Source: JBEIHI01 sp964655245 (GTDB taxonomy: Bacteria > Bdellovibrionota > UBA2394). From it: a stretch of 18,298 nucleotides of DNA. The DNA is taken from the NCBI GenBank assembly GCA_964655245.1, contig CAZZLQ010000048.1:1-18298 (forward strand), given 5' to 3'. Below are positions 7,839-14,894 of the stretch, one piece after another (the first letter of the stretch is position 1; every line of letters begins with the position of its first letter). The translations under genes were made by a program, and so were the position numbers. Below the pieces are notes generated by a model. That model searched no databases. It was not told the origin of the DNA and saw nothing but the letters and a program-made list of their open reading frames with translations.

Positions 7839-7875
7839 GAAAGCCTTTGGAGTTCCCAAAGGCTTTCCTTTTTTT
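7839..7875 (+). terminator. Intrinsic terminator of rpmG-rpmF
   Basis: A 12-bp perfect stem (GAAAGCCTTTGG at 7839-7850 with CCAAAGGCTTTC at 7856-7867), loop AGTTC, then C and seven T. It is the strongest terminator in the window and separates the ribosomal pair from lgt. Confidence 0.93.
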
Positions 7876-7881
7876 CGCTCA

Positions 7882-7911
7882 TTGCGAAAGACCTGTGCCG
7901 GGCCGTAGAAT
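7882..7911 (+). promoter_or_regulatory. Predicted sigma-70 promoter of lgt
   Basis: TTGCGA (7882-7887), an 18-bp spacer and TAGAAT (7906-7911). It lies immediately after the rpmF terminator, where a new promoter is needed. The canonical +1 would be position 7918, the A of the lgt ATG, and no Shine-Dalgarno is visible before that ATG, so the transcript may be leaderless. Confidence 0.5.
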
Positions 7912-7917
7912 GCTCAC

Positions 7918-8760
7918 ATGAATTGGGCCCCGTCTCCTGAGATTTTTTCCTCACCTTTGACGATTCCTATCTTGGATTTGAAGATCGCTCTTCGATGGTA
8001 CTCCGTCATGTTTATGTTCTGCTTTGCCTCCGGCTATTTCATTTTGCGGCGGCTGTTTCGAAAAGAGGGCTGGCCGAACGATATCGCCGATGGACTTCTG
8101 ATGGCTGTCATCTTGGGAACTGTCATTGGAGCGCGCCTCGGCCACTGCTTGTTCTATCAGCCGGATTATTACCTGACTCATCCGTGGGAGATCCCGATGG
8201 TCTGGAAGGGGGGACTTGCCAGTCACGGAGGGGCGATCGGGATTTTCATTGCGGTTTTTTGGTTTGCCAAACGTGATGGCCGAAAAAGCTTCTGGCAGTT
8301 GATTGATCGTGTCGCTCTTGTGGTGCCGCTTTCGGGGATGTTTGTGCGAATTGGGAATTTCTTTAATTCGGAGATTCTGGGCAAGCCCACAGATGTCCCA
8401 TGGGCAGTCACGTTTTCCCAAATTGATTCAGTGCCGCGCCATCCTGCTCAGCTCTACGAGGCACTTTGTTACCTCGTGATCTTTTTTATTGAGTGGGCCT
8501 ACTACCAAAAGCGGAAATCTCAGACCTATCCGGGATCTCTGCTTGGCTTAACGCTCATACTGATTTTCTCTGTTCGATTTGTGATTGAGTTTGTGAAAGA
8601 AGACCAGGTGGCCTTTGAAGCGGGCTTGCCTTTGAATATGGGGCAGCTCTTAAGTTTGCCGGTGATTGCCGTTGGCCTTTGGTTGCTGAAGACCTCAAGA
8701 TCTCGAGCAGAGGCAGAGCCGGGCAGTGCGAGACCTCACAAGTCCAAGAAGAAAAAATGA
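7918..8760 (+). CDS. lgt: Prolipoprotein diacylglyceryl transferase
   Basis: Inner-membrane enzyme that transfers diacylglycerol from phosphatidylglycerol to the lipobox cysteine of prolipoproteins, the first step of lipoprotein maturation. The 280-residue protein has about seven hydrophobic segments. Family motifs are present: GARLGHCLFYQP (71-82), KGGLASHGGAIG (97-108, with His103), the signature RIGNFFNSEILGKPTD (144-159) with Arg144, RHPAQLYEA (174-182) and Arg220 in SVRFVIEFVKEDQ. A basic cytoplasmic tail (HKSKKKK) ends the protein. It starts a two-gene unit with srkA, seven bases downstream. No Shine-Dalgarno is visible upstream, in keeping with the leaderless promoter proposed above. 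The presence of Lgt fits the lipoprotein-like small protein at 2244. Confidence 0.97.
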   Translation: MNWAPSPEIFSSPLTIPILDLKIALRWYSVMFMFCFASGYFILRRLFRKEGWPNDIADGLLMAVILGTVIGARLGHCLFYQPDYYLTHPWEIPMVWKGGLASHGGAIGIFIAVFWFAKRDGRKSFWQLIDRVALVVPLSGMFVRIGNFFNSEILGKPTDVPWAVTFSQIDSVPRHPAQLYEALCYLVIFFIEWAYYQKRKSQTYPGSLLGLTLILIFSVRFVIEFVKEDQVAFEAGLPLNMGQLLSLPVIAVGLWLLKTSRSRAEAEPGSARPHKSKKKK

Positions 8761-8767
8761 GGCGAGC

Positions 8768-9796
8768 GTGACAGAAAAAAATCAAAACCTAGACCAGCTC
8801 AAAGAGAGCTTCTTTAAGCTCACCTCTGATTCTGTTTTGAATTCCGTGGAGGCTGCTCTTCAAAAATCAAAGAGCGGTGCGCGTGCGACGGGGCGAATGA
8901 TGGCTCTGAACTCACTTGAGAATCGCGTTTACGAGATTGAGTTTGAAGACAATTCATCGGTGGTTGCCAAGTTCTATCGGCCTGGGCGTTGGACGCATCA
9001 ACAAATCAGTGAGGAACATGAGTTTCTCAATCGTCTGACCCAAGTCGAAGTCCCCGTGGTCTCAGCCTTGGCCCTCGATTCGTCGAATTTTGGTAAAGTG
9101 GTTAACGCTCTGAAGACTCTCGCTGAGAATCCTGACGGAATTTTTTTTGGAGTCTTTCCCAAAGTCAGGGGCCGTCTTGCAGATGAGTTGTCGGATTCTC
9201 AGCTTCAAACCCTTGGGCGCTATTTGGGCCGAATTCATCAAGTGGGCAAGTCTTGGATTCCGAAGTTTCGAAAGAGACTCAACGTGAACGACTGGGCCAT
9301 TGAGCCACTCAAGACCCTGATGGATTCAGATTTGGTGGATGAAAATCTTAAGCCCCATTACAAAAAGGTCGCTGAGGATTTGATTCGTCGAATAGAGCCG
9401 CTGCTGAAGAGTTTTCCTGCAAGCACCGTGCATGGGGATTGCCACTTAGGAAATACGCTTTGGAATCACGAAGCTCCGTTTTTCTTGGACTTCGACGATA
9501 TGATGATTGCGCCTCCCGTTCAGGACCTCTGGATGATTTTGCGTGGGCGAGGTGAAGAAGTCGAACGACAGCGTGAAGTCCTTCTGAGTTCCTATGAATC
9601 GATGTGTGAGTTTGATCGATCAAGCTTTGCGCTGATTGAGCCGCTCAGAGCTCTTCGCATTATTCACTACTCAGCTTGGGTGGTGCGGCGTTGGGATGAT
9701 CCTTCTTTTCCAAGGGCCTTTCCTCATCTGACGTCAACAGCGTATTGGAGATCAGAAGTCGAGGCGCTTCAGGAAATCTCCGAAATGATCTTATGA
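8768..9796 (+). CDS. srkA: Stress response kinase A (YihE/RdoA family protein kinase)
   Basis: Cytoplasmic Ser/Thr protein kinase of the aminoglycoside-phosphotransferase fold; in E. coli it counteracts stress-induced cell death downstream of Cpx. Visible motifs are Lys68 in VVAKFYRPGRW (ATP-binding lysine and a family signature), the catalytic loop HGDCHLGNTLW (222-232, Asp224, Asn229), and FLDFDDMMIAPPVQDLWM (239-256) with the metal-binding Asp. HGDCH-GN-LW followed by DLDD-xxxx-PxVQDLWM is characteristic of SrkA rather than antibiotic kinases. I chose the GTG at 8768 (342 residues, close to the family's 328) because GAGG lies five bases before it; an upstream GTG would overlap lgt. The stop overlaps the convergent mnmC stop by 6 bp. 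Pairing with lgt suggests a link to envelope state, which is inference. Confidence 0.92.
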   Translation: MTEKNQNLDQLKESFFKLTSDSVLNSVEAALQKSKSGARATGRMMALNSLENRVYEIEFEDNSSVVAKFYRPGRWTHQQISEEHEFLNRLTQVEVPVVSALALDSSNFGKVVNALKTLAENPDGIFFGVFPKVRGRLADELSDSQLQTLGRYLGRIHQVGKSWIPKFRKRLNVNDWAIEPLKTLMDSDLVDENLKPHYKKVAEDLIRRIEPLLKSFPASTVHGDCHLGNTLWNHEAPFFLDFDDMMIAPPVQDLWMILRGRGEEVERQREVLLSSYESMCEFDRSSFALIEPLRALRIIHYSAWVVRRWDDPSFPRAFPHLTSTAYWRSEVEALQEISEMIL

Positions 9797-11650
9797 TTGA
9801 GGCTTCAGTAGCTCCAGCATGGAGGTCGAAGTCGCAACAGGCATTTCAGATAAGAGATCGGCAAGAATCTGACTCGCCAGGGGCGCGTACACAATTCCTC
9901 GAGAGCCGTGTCCAACGTTAACCGCCGCAGGTCCTGGGGCTGAATCAAGAAGACCAACGATTGGTAGTTTTGTCGTGGTGGACGTTCGATGAGCCACTCG
10001 AGATGAGACAATGCTTTCGGGCGTGAAGTTAAGATCAGGACTGGCCATTGGAGTTTTCGAAAGGAGCTCAAGGTTGTCAGAGTCTCGAACAGCTAAATCC
10101 AGATTCTCTCGATCATAGGTGGCTCCTAACAAATGCCGTCCTTCATCAGCAGGTGTGAGGTAGAAATCTCCCGCAAGGATCGTTTTGAGTTGAGAGGAGA
10201 ACGGGGAGGCGCTCACCTCGCACAGCTGTCCGCGATTCACACCCAACTTGAGATGAGAGCTCCAGGCAAACTGTTTGGCATTCGATGCATTACAGAAGAC
10301 CACGGTGTCTGCTGTGATTGATTCTTGAGCGGTCTGTAAAATCCAATTTTGAGAGGAGGGGTCCCACTGAAGATTTGAAGAGGTCACTTCAAGGTTCGGG
10401 ATAAATCGAATGTTTGAATGATTTTCAATCTGAGTGCGACAAAACTCTGCAGGTCTTAAGCAGCCGGCTTGAGGAAAGAAAAGTCCCTCTTCATTGAGGC
10501 TGATTCCTGCGAGTTCTGAAACTTCATCCGGCAAGTGCTGTGTCATCAGCGCAGCAGAGGGCTCCACCCATTCCATGGCCGATGAATAGCGATCGAAGTC
10601 TTTGTCTCGTCGCTTTAGCTGCAAGATGCCAAAAGTATGAGGAGCAAAATCACCGCTCTTCTTGTTGGGGTTCATGGTGTGGAGTCTTCGCAGGAGGTAG
10701 TCGTAGGCCTGTAGTGAAAACTCAGCGAGTGGAGAGCGATGCTTTGTCAGCAGGGGGTAATACATGCCCCAGGGATTTCCTGAGCTTTCGGAAGCGATTT
10801 GAGCATGTCGATCCACGATCACAATATCCCAGTTTCTCTCTGCAAGCTCATGGGCCGTTGAGCTTCCTGCGAGTCCTGCTCCCACAATAAGAGCTCGCCT
10901 TTTCTTATCTTGAGACGAGGGGGAATCTGTCGAACGTAAACGACCTTTGAGCATTTCTTTCTTTCGCCCGAAGCCATCGAACTTTTGGACATCGAAGCCG
11001 ACTTCTTGAAGGTTTCGTCTCACATGTCCCGCTGCTGTGAATGTGGCAAACGTAGCTCCGGCATTCGAGAGGCGGACAATGTCTTGAAACAAATCCAAGC
11101 TCCACATGGCAGGATTTTTGCGCGGTGAAAATCCATCCAGAAACCAGGCGTCGGATTTAAACTGAACTTGTTTGAGCATTGGCAGGGCATCCCCAATGAG
11201 CAATGTCAAAAACACACCGTGCCCGATATTGAAACGGTGAATGCCCGTTGCAGGACTTCGCTCAAAATCTTGATGAAGAGCTAAGTTTCGAATCACGGGA
11301 GAATAGACACTCAGAAACTCTTCTGTCTCCGTGGTGAGGCTAGGCCAAGGGCTGAGAGCCTCTCGAATGGCAGAGGATTCCAGCGGATAGAGCTCGGTGG
11401 AAATATAGTGAAGAATCTGTGAAGGGCTCTTTCGCGTTTTTTTCCAGGCCTGAAGCGTTGCCAAAAAATTGAGCCCCGTTCCAAAGCCAAGCTCTGAGAC
11501 TACAAAAGTCTGCGCCTGAGCGAATCGCTCTTCGAGGTTGTTTTGGCCCACATAGACGTATCGTGCCTCGTCCAGGCCGCCTTCTTCCGCGTAATACTTG
11601 TCCGAGAAGCCGGTGTGGATGGGGGTCTTATTGGGGGTCCAATTGAGCAT
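9791..11650 (-). CDS. mnmC: Bifunctional tRNA mnm5s2U34 biosynthesis protein MnmC
   Basis: Completes the wobble-uridine modification begun by MnmEG. The FAD domain removes the carboxymethyl group of cmnm5(s2)U34 and the methyltransferase domain methylates nm5 to mnm5. Residues 1-245 are the SAM-dependent domain: GLDEARYVYVG (25-35), SELGFGTGLNF (52-62, SAM site), DAWFLDGFSPRKNPAMW (167-183). Residues from about 252 on are the oxidoreductase: Rossmann motif ALIVGAGLAGSSTAHELA (253-270), ESSGNPWGMYYPLL (288-301) and, near the end, GHGSRGIVYAPL. At 619 residues it is slightly shorter than E. coli MnmC (668). Neither the ATG used here nor the TTG two codons upstream has a clear Shine-Dalgarno. 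It is divergent from gpx (46 bp between starts) and convergent with srkA. Confidence 0.95.
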   Translation of the reverse strand: MLNWTPNKTPIHTGFSDKYYAEEGGLDEARYVYVGQNNLEERFAQAQTFVVSELGFGTGLNFLATLQAWKKTRKSPSQILHYISTELYPLESSAIREALSPWPSLTTETEEFLSVYSPVIRNLALHQDFERSPATGIHRFNIGHGVFLTLLIGDALPMLKQVQFKSDAWFLDGFSPRKNPAMWSLDLFQDIVRLSNAGATFATFTAAGHVRRNLQEVGFDVQKFDGFGRKKEMLKGRLRSTDSPSSQDKKRRALIVGAGLAGSSTAHELAERNWDIVIVDRHAQIASESSGNPWGMYYPLLTKHRSPLAEFSLQAYDYLLRRLHTMNPNKKSGDFAPHTFGILQLKRRDKDFDRYSSAMEWVEPSAALMTQHLPDEVSELAGISLNEEGLFFPQAGCLRPAEFCRTQIENHSNIRFIPNLEVTSSNLQWDPSSQNWILQTAQESITADTVVFCNASNAKQFAWSSHLKLGVNRGQLCEVSASPFSSQLKTILAGDFYLTPADEGRHLLGATYDRENLDLAVRDSDNLELLSKTPMASPDLNFTPESIVSSRVAHRTSTTTKLPIVGLLDSAPGPAAVNVGHGSRGIVYAPLASQILADLLSEMPVATSTSMLELLKPQS

Positions 11651-11677
11651 TGGCAATCGTGATAACGCTGATAAACT
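11650..11677 (+). promoter_or_regulatory. Possible promoter of gpx
   Basis: TTGGCA (11650-11655), a 16-bp spacer and TAAACT (11672-11677) lie 19 bp before the gpx ATG, overlapping the first codons of divergent mnmC. The -10 matches consensus at four of six bases. A direct repeat TGATAA (11660-11665, 11669-11674) is within the spacer. Confidence 0.35.
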
Positions 11678-11696
11678 CGGCTGAAAAGGAGATCTT

Positions 11697-12230
11697 ATGA
11701 CGAGTCTTGCAGTAGGATTTTGGGTGGCATTTCAAGCGGTTAGCTCGCTTTATCAGATGGAACTGACCACGATTGAGCAAAGGAAAATTTCGATGAAGGA
11801 GTTTGAGGGCAAGGTGGCTTTGGTGGTGAACACAGCTTCTCGCTGTGGGTTTACCTCTCAGTATGAGCAGCTCCAGGAGATTTACAGCAAGTTCAAAGAT
11901 AGAGGCTTCGTGGTTTTGGGTTTTCCGAGCAATGATTTTATGGGTCAGGAGCCGGGATCGGACGAAGAGATTCAGTCGTTTTGCAAATCTCGATTCGGTG
12001 TGAGCTTTCCACTTTTCCAAAAAGCGCCAGTGACAGGAAAGCAAATGCAGCCCATGTATCGCTATCTGACTGAGCAGTCTCCCAAAGAGTTTCAAGGTGG
12101 GGTGGGTTGGAACTTTGTGAAATTTCTGGTCGATCGAAAGGGCCAAGTAGTGGGGCGATTTTCCTCGATGCAAAAGCCCAACAGCGAAGCTGTCGTGTCG
12201 GCGATTGAAAAAGCTCTTCAGGCCAAATGA
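11697..12230 (+). CDS. Glutathione peroxidase-family thiol peroxidase, probably exported
   Basis: Thioredoxin-fold peroxidase reducing peroxides. Catalytic Cys50 lies in NTASRCGFT (no selenocysteine). Gln84 (FPSNDFMGQEPGS) and Trp138-Asn139 (GGVGWNFVKF) complete the tetrad. Cys96 (SFCKSRFGV) is at the position of the resolving cysteine of thioredoxin-dependent members such as BtuE, so thioredoxin rather than glutathione is the probable reductant. The first 20 residues (MTSLAVGFWVAFQAVSSLYQ) add a hydrophobic extension not needed for the fold, suggesting export or membrane anchoring, although it lacks a basic residue. AGGAG five bases before this ATG supports it over the internal ATG at 11757, which has none. 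Its stop overlaps the next start as ATGA, so the two are translationally coupled. Confidence 0.93.
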   Translation: MTSLAVGFWVAFQAVSSLYQMELTTIEQRKISMKEFEGKVALVVNTASRCGFTSQYEQLQEIYSKFKDRGFVVLGFPSNDFMGQEPGSDEEIQSFCKSRFGVSFPLFQKAPVTGKQMQPMYRYLTEQSPKEFQGGVGWNFVKFLVDRKGQVVGRFSSMQKPNSEAVVSAIEKALQAK

Positions 12231-12850
12231 AGATTCTCTCTTTCTCGCAGCTAGGAGACGTGCGCGTGGCTGTCTGCCGTGATCCTCGCGAGTGTCTCCG
12301 CGAGCGAGATGAGTTTTTGACGACGACTGAGCAGGAAGCGCTTTCTCGGATCGGCCATCGTACTCGAAGAGATCAGTCGATGGCTGTTCGGATTTTATTG
12401 AAGCGCTTGGTTGTTAAAACTCAGGGGTGTGATCCGCTGCAAGTCCGATTGGTCAAAAAGACATCGGGCGGATTGCGTCTGCGAGGAGCGGCCAAGAAAC
12501 AACAAGTGAGTGTGAGTCACTCAGGGGCTTGGATGGCCGTGGCAGTTGCAAAGAGAGCAGTAGGCGTAGACATTCAGGAAAATCGCAGACTCAAAAATGA
12601 GAATGCGTTTCGAGGGCGAATTTCATCAAAGCAGGATGAGGGCCTCGAAGATGTGAAGACTTTGGATCTGTGGGCATTGAAAGAAGCCGTGGTCAAAGCG
12701 CGAGGGCGAGGGCTTGTCAGTGAGGTGAGTCTCGAGGCGGTCTCCGCTCGGATGTTTAGGGCGAAGCTCGGGCGAATGAGCTTTGATTGTGAATTGAAGC
12801 CTTTGAGTCGAGGGGTGCGGCTTGCGGTGGCGCGGCGTCGAAGAGCTTAA
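12227..12850 (+). CDS. Sfp-type 4'-phosphopantetheinyl transferase (divergent)
   Basis: Expected to transfer the phosphopantetheine arm of CoA to a serine of acyl or peptidyl carrier proteins. Family motifs are SVSHSGAWMAVAVAK (95-109), GVDIQENR (113-120) with metal-binding Asp115, and LWALKEAVVKARGRGL (148-163) with Lys152 and Glu153. The second acidic ligand of the usual G(V/I)D(I/V)E motif is Gln117 here, a known position of variation that can alter metal use. At 207 residues it is near the size of Sfp (224). The C-terminus is very basic (ARRRRA). It is coupled to the peroxidase gene by an ATGA overlap and no carrier-protein or polyketide gene is nearby, so its target may be the fatty-acid ACP or a distant cluster. 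Confidence 0.82.
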   Translation: MKILSFSQLGDVRVAVCRDPRECLRERDEFLTTTEQEALSRIGHRTRRDQSMAVRILLKRLVVKTQGCDPLQVRLVKKTSGGLRLRGAAKKQQVSVSHSGAWMAVAVAKRAVGVDIQENRRLKNENAFRGRISSKQDEGLEDVKTLDLWALKEAVVKARGRGLVSEVSLEAVSARMFRAKLGRMSFDCELKPLSRGVRLAVARRRRA

Positions 12851-12855
12851 GACGC

Positions 12856-12926
12856 GACATTTGGTGTCCGCTGGGGCAATTTTTGTCACTCGATGACAAT
12901 TTGCGTCAAAAGCGACAAATTCTGTC
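12856..12926. promoter_or_regulatory. Array of TGTC/GACA half-sites, candidate PilR upstream activating sequence
   Basis: Six TGTC/GACA tetramers sit at 12856 (GACA), 12865 (TGTC), 12884 (TGTC), 12895 (GACA), 12914 (GACA) and 12923 (TGTC), with a seventh near-match, CGTC, at 12904. Most steps are 9-11 bp and one is 19, so they fall near one face of the helix. They form three inverted repeats centred at 12862, 12891 and 12920, exactly 29 bp apart. P. aeruginosa PilR is reported to bind tandem (C/G)TGTC motifs upstream of the sigma-54 pilA promoter, and this array is followed by just such a promoter and a pilin gene. Assignment to PilR is inference. Confidence 0.55.
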
Positions 12927-13018
12927 GTTAAACTTTCTCTTGGAGTGTGGGCTTGTTTCTCGTTAAAATTTGAGAGGTTTCAGAGCCTTAACGAGGCGCT
13001 GCATCAGGAGTGGTGGGG

Positions 13019-13033
13019 TGGCTTAAGTTTTGC
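13019..13033 (+). promoter_or_regulatory. Sigma-54 (-24/-12) promoter of the pilin gene
   Basis: TGGC (13019-13022), seven bases, then TTGC (13030-13033) reproduces the RpoN consensus TGGCAC-N5-TTGC with the exact GG-N10-GC spacing. Predicted start is near 13045, giving a leader of about 77 nt. It is the only such site I noticed in the intergenic DNA. Confidence 0.72.
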
Positions 13034-13080
13034 GCTAGAGAAATCCAGAGTCGCTTTCAGGCGAGAGCGGCAGGCAAGTG

Positions 13081-13125
13081 ATGAAACAAACAACTTTAAA
13101 GAATCGTAAGGAGATTCAAAAATGA
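13081..13125 (+). other. Possible 14-codon ORF overlapping the pilin start
   Basis: ATG-initiated MKQTTLKNRKEIQK ends in a TGA that overlaps the pilA ATG as ATGA. It lies inside the predicted pilA leader and contains the pilA Shine-Dalgarno. An AGG six bases upstream is weak. Could be translationally coupled or chance. Confidence 0.25.
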
Positions 13126-13748
13126 AAATCAAAAACAAAAAGGGCTTTACCCTGATTGAGCTCATGATCGTTGTAGCGATCATCGGTATTCTTGCCGCTG
13201 TCGCTATCCCGGCGTTCATCAACTACGTCACGCGAAGTAAAACCGCAGAGGTTCCCAATATGTTGAAAAACATTGTGGAAGCCAATATCGGTTTTGCCAC
13301 TCGTCCTCGAATCAATCCAGCCAACGGAGACGAGCTGAACCCATGTTTCTTGAGCTCAGGGATTTATCCGGGACTTCCCGCGGTCAACACTCGTACGCCT
13401 TGGGACGCGACTGCTGCGGGGGCGGCGAATCTGTCTGCATTGGGCGTTGCCTCTTCGGCTCCCACCTACTTTGGTTATGGTGTTGTCGCAACCGCAGCAG
13501 ATGCAGCTGTGGTGTATGACGCGGATGGCGGTTATGCGGCACCTGCGGCGGATGGGACCGGTCTCTGTATTACTGTGACCGGGGCACCTGCGGCTGCGCC
13601 CGCGGCTGATCAGAACTATGCAAGTGCAATAGCCGTGGGAAACCTAGGCGGTGGTGCTGATGTGTTCTCGCTTTATCAGCGAGTTTTAATGTTTAACAAT
13701 AGCGTTCCTTCTGCTCAAGGCATGATCAGTCAAGCCGAACTCGAGTAA
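13122..13748 (+). CDS. pilA: Type IV pilin (major pilin-like)
   Basis: Structural subunit of a type IV pilus. The class III leader is short (MKIKNKKG), with prepilin-peptidase cleavage predicted between Gly8 and Phe9. The conserved hydrophobic helix FTLIELMIVVAIIGILAAVAIPAF follows, with Glu13 (Glu5 of the mature protein). The globular part is rich in Ala and Gly (residues 95-175 are markedly low-complexity) and has just two cysteines, Cys75 and Cys149, which could form one disulfide, though not the usual C-terminal D-loop. Mature length is about 200 residues. AAGGAG lies eight bases before the ATG. No assembly genes (pilB, C, M-Q) are adjacent. A sigma-54 promoter with an upstream half-site array precedes it and an intrinsic terminator follows, so it is transcribed alone. 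A major pilin is more likely than a minor one because of the dedicated promoter. Confidence 0.93.
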   Translation: MKIKNKKGFTLIELMIVVAIIGILAAVAIPAFINYVTRSKTAEVPNMLKNIVEANIGFATRPRINPANGDELNPCFLSSGIYPGLPAVNTRTPWDATAAGAANLSALGVASSAPTYFGYGVVATAADAAVVYDADGGYAAPAADGTGLCITVTGAPAAAPAADQNYASAIAVGNLGGGADVFSLYQRVLMFNNSVPSAQGMISQAELE

Positions 13749-13777
13749 TCTTTCTTTTGAGATTTTTGAATCTCGTC

Positions 13778-13808
13778 AAAGGGGCGGAAAATTTCCGCCC
13801 CTTTTTTT
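13778..13808 (+). terminator. Intrinsic terminator of pilA
   Basis: GGGGCGG (13781-13787) pairs with CCGCCCC (13795-13801) around AAAATTT, which can extend the stem, followed by seven T (13802-13808). A second small hairpin, GAGATT-TTTG-AATCTC (13759-13774), precedes it. The last T is the first base of the inserted transposase element. Confidence 0.9.
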
Positions 13809-13848
13809 ATGGGGTCACGTCTCATTCCTGCACTACCTGGCACCATAT
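13808..13848 (+). repeat. Left inverted repeat of the RAYT element
   Basis: Forty-one bases beginning TATGGGGTCACGTC and ending CTGGCACCATAT, the exact reverse complement of 14879-14919. It can also fold on itself: TATGG pairs with CCATA, then after a G-A mismatch GTCA pairs with TGGC (one G-T), then after a C-C mismatch GT pairs with AC, leaving a loop of about 14 nt. An interrupted stem like this resembles REP palindromes. Confidence 0.93.
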
Positions 13849-13875
13849 GATTGCCTCCGAATGAAGCCGGCAATC
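13849..13875 (+). repeat. Subterminal stem-loop inside the RAYT element
   Basis: GATTGCC (13849-13855) and GGCAATC (13869-13875) are exact complements separated by 13 nt and abut the left inverted repeat. No counterpart was seen at the right end. The remainder up to the transposase start (13876-13967) holds no gene I can support. Confidence 0.5.
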
Positions 13876-13967
13876 GGGAATCGTAAGATATTCCATGATC
13901 ACTCGTTCTTAAAAGCGGGTTCTTTGATCGATACGAGGCCTGCGAACTCCTTGCATCTAGCGGTATC

Positions 13968-14894
13968 ATGGTAAGACCACTCAGGCTCCAAGCCGAAGAT
14001 TCCTACTATCACGTCATGACTCGCGGTCAGAACCGACGGGCGATTTTTTTGGATGACAGCGACAAGATCTACTTCATGGATTTGTTGGCTGAGACATGCC
14101 GAGCCTTTGAATGCCAGGTCGTGGCTCATTGCCTTATGGATAACCACATGCATATCGCGCTCCATACGCAGCACGCGAATCTCTCTCAGGCTGTTAAGAC
14201 GCTTTTGGGCAGTTATGTTCAGAGATTTAATTTTCTTCATAAGACAGATGGCCCCTTGTTTAGGGGTCGATTTAAATCATCCCTAGTGAATGATGAGTCT
14301 TACCTTCGGGCATTGGTTCCTTATATTCATCAAAACCCCGTGAAAGCTGGTATCTGCATTTCAGAGAAGGATTTTGAGTGGTCTAGCTTCAAGCTCTACG
14401 AGCGATTTTTTCGAGGGGAGGACGTACCGAGCTGGTTTCGACTCGCCCCCGGCCTGGAGTCTGAAAGGGTCTTTGAGTTGATCCACGGCTCTGCGGGGGA
14501 ATTCTCGATTGGCCTTGGTCCGTTCAAATCGACGACTGAATTGCCGACTCTGTGTGTTGAGGAGTCCGCATGGGCTGATCAGCTTCAAAATCGTGGAAGA
14601 AATCGAGTTGTGCAGATCTCAGATAGAATTGCGGTTAAGCGCCACCAGATCATCGAATCTTTTGTCGCGGAGCTGGCTGCTGGAGATGGGTACGCGCTAA
14701 AGATCTGGGCTCAACGAAAGCTCCTGGGTTGGGAGTCGGAGATGATCGCTGAGCAAATGGGGTATGAGTCAATCGAGCCCATTCGTAGGGCTCTTGTTAA
14801 GGCGTCTCGAAGTCGCCGCCTTCAGCAGTTGAAGAAGGAGCTTTCGGATCGGTTCCTGTCTGTGGAGGTGGCGAAGCGATATGGTGCCAGGTAG
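13968..14894 (+). CDS. REP-associated tyrosine transposase (Y1, HUH family)
   Basis: Single-strand DNA transposase related to IS200/IS605 TnpA, of the RAYT branch that acts on REP-type hairpins. N-terminal motif YYHVMTRGQNRRAIFLDD (13-30). The HUH metal motif is His60-Met-His62 in MDNHMHIAL. The nucleophilic tyrosine is probably Tyr83 in GSYVQRFN, followed by the family motif GPLFRGRFKS (94-103) and YIHQNPVKAG. Residues beyond about 215 form a helical C-terminal domain (IWAQRKLLGWESEMIAEQMGY) like a helix-turn-helix. 308 residues, intact. The start ATG has no clear Shine-Dalgarno, suggesting low expression. Its last codons and TAG stop are encoded inside the right inverted repeat. Distinguished from ordinary IS200 TnpA by its length (308 versus about 150) and the GxFRGRFKS motif. 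Confidence 0.92.
   Translation: MVRPLRLQAEDSYYHVMTRGQNRRAIFLDDSDKIYFMDLLAETCRAFECQVVAHCLMDNHMHIALHTQHANLSQAVKTLLGSYVQRFNFLHKTDGPLFRGRFKSSLVNDESYLRALVPYIHQNPVKAGICISEKDFEWSSFKLYERFFRGEDVPSWFRLAPGLESERVFELIHGSAGEFSIGLGPFKSTTELPTLCVEESAWADQLQNRGRNRVVQISDRIAVKRHQIIESFVAELAAGDGYALKIWAQRKLLGWESEMIAEQMGYESIEPIRRALVKASRSRRLQQLKKELSDRFLSVEVAKRYGAR

Noticed and set aside
12941..12957. A second sigma-54-like site (TTGG...CTTGT)
   Set aside because: The GG-N10-GC spacing is not met; the site at 13019-13033 is clearly better.
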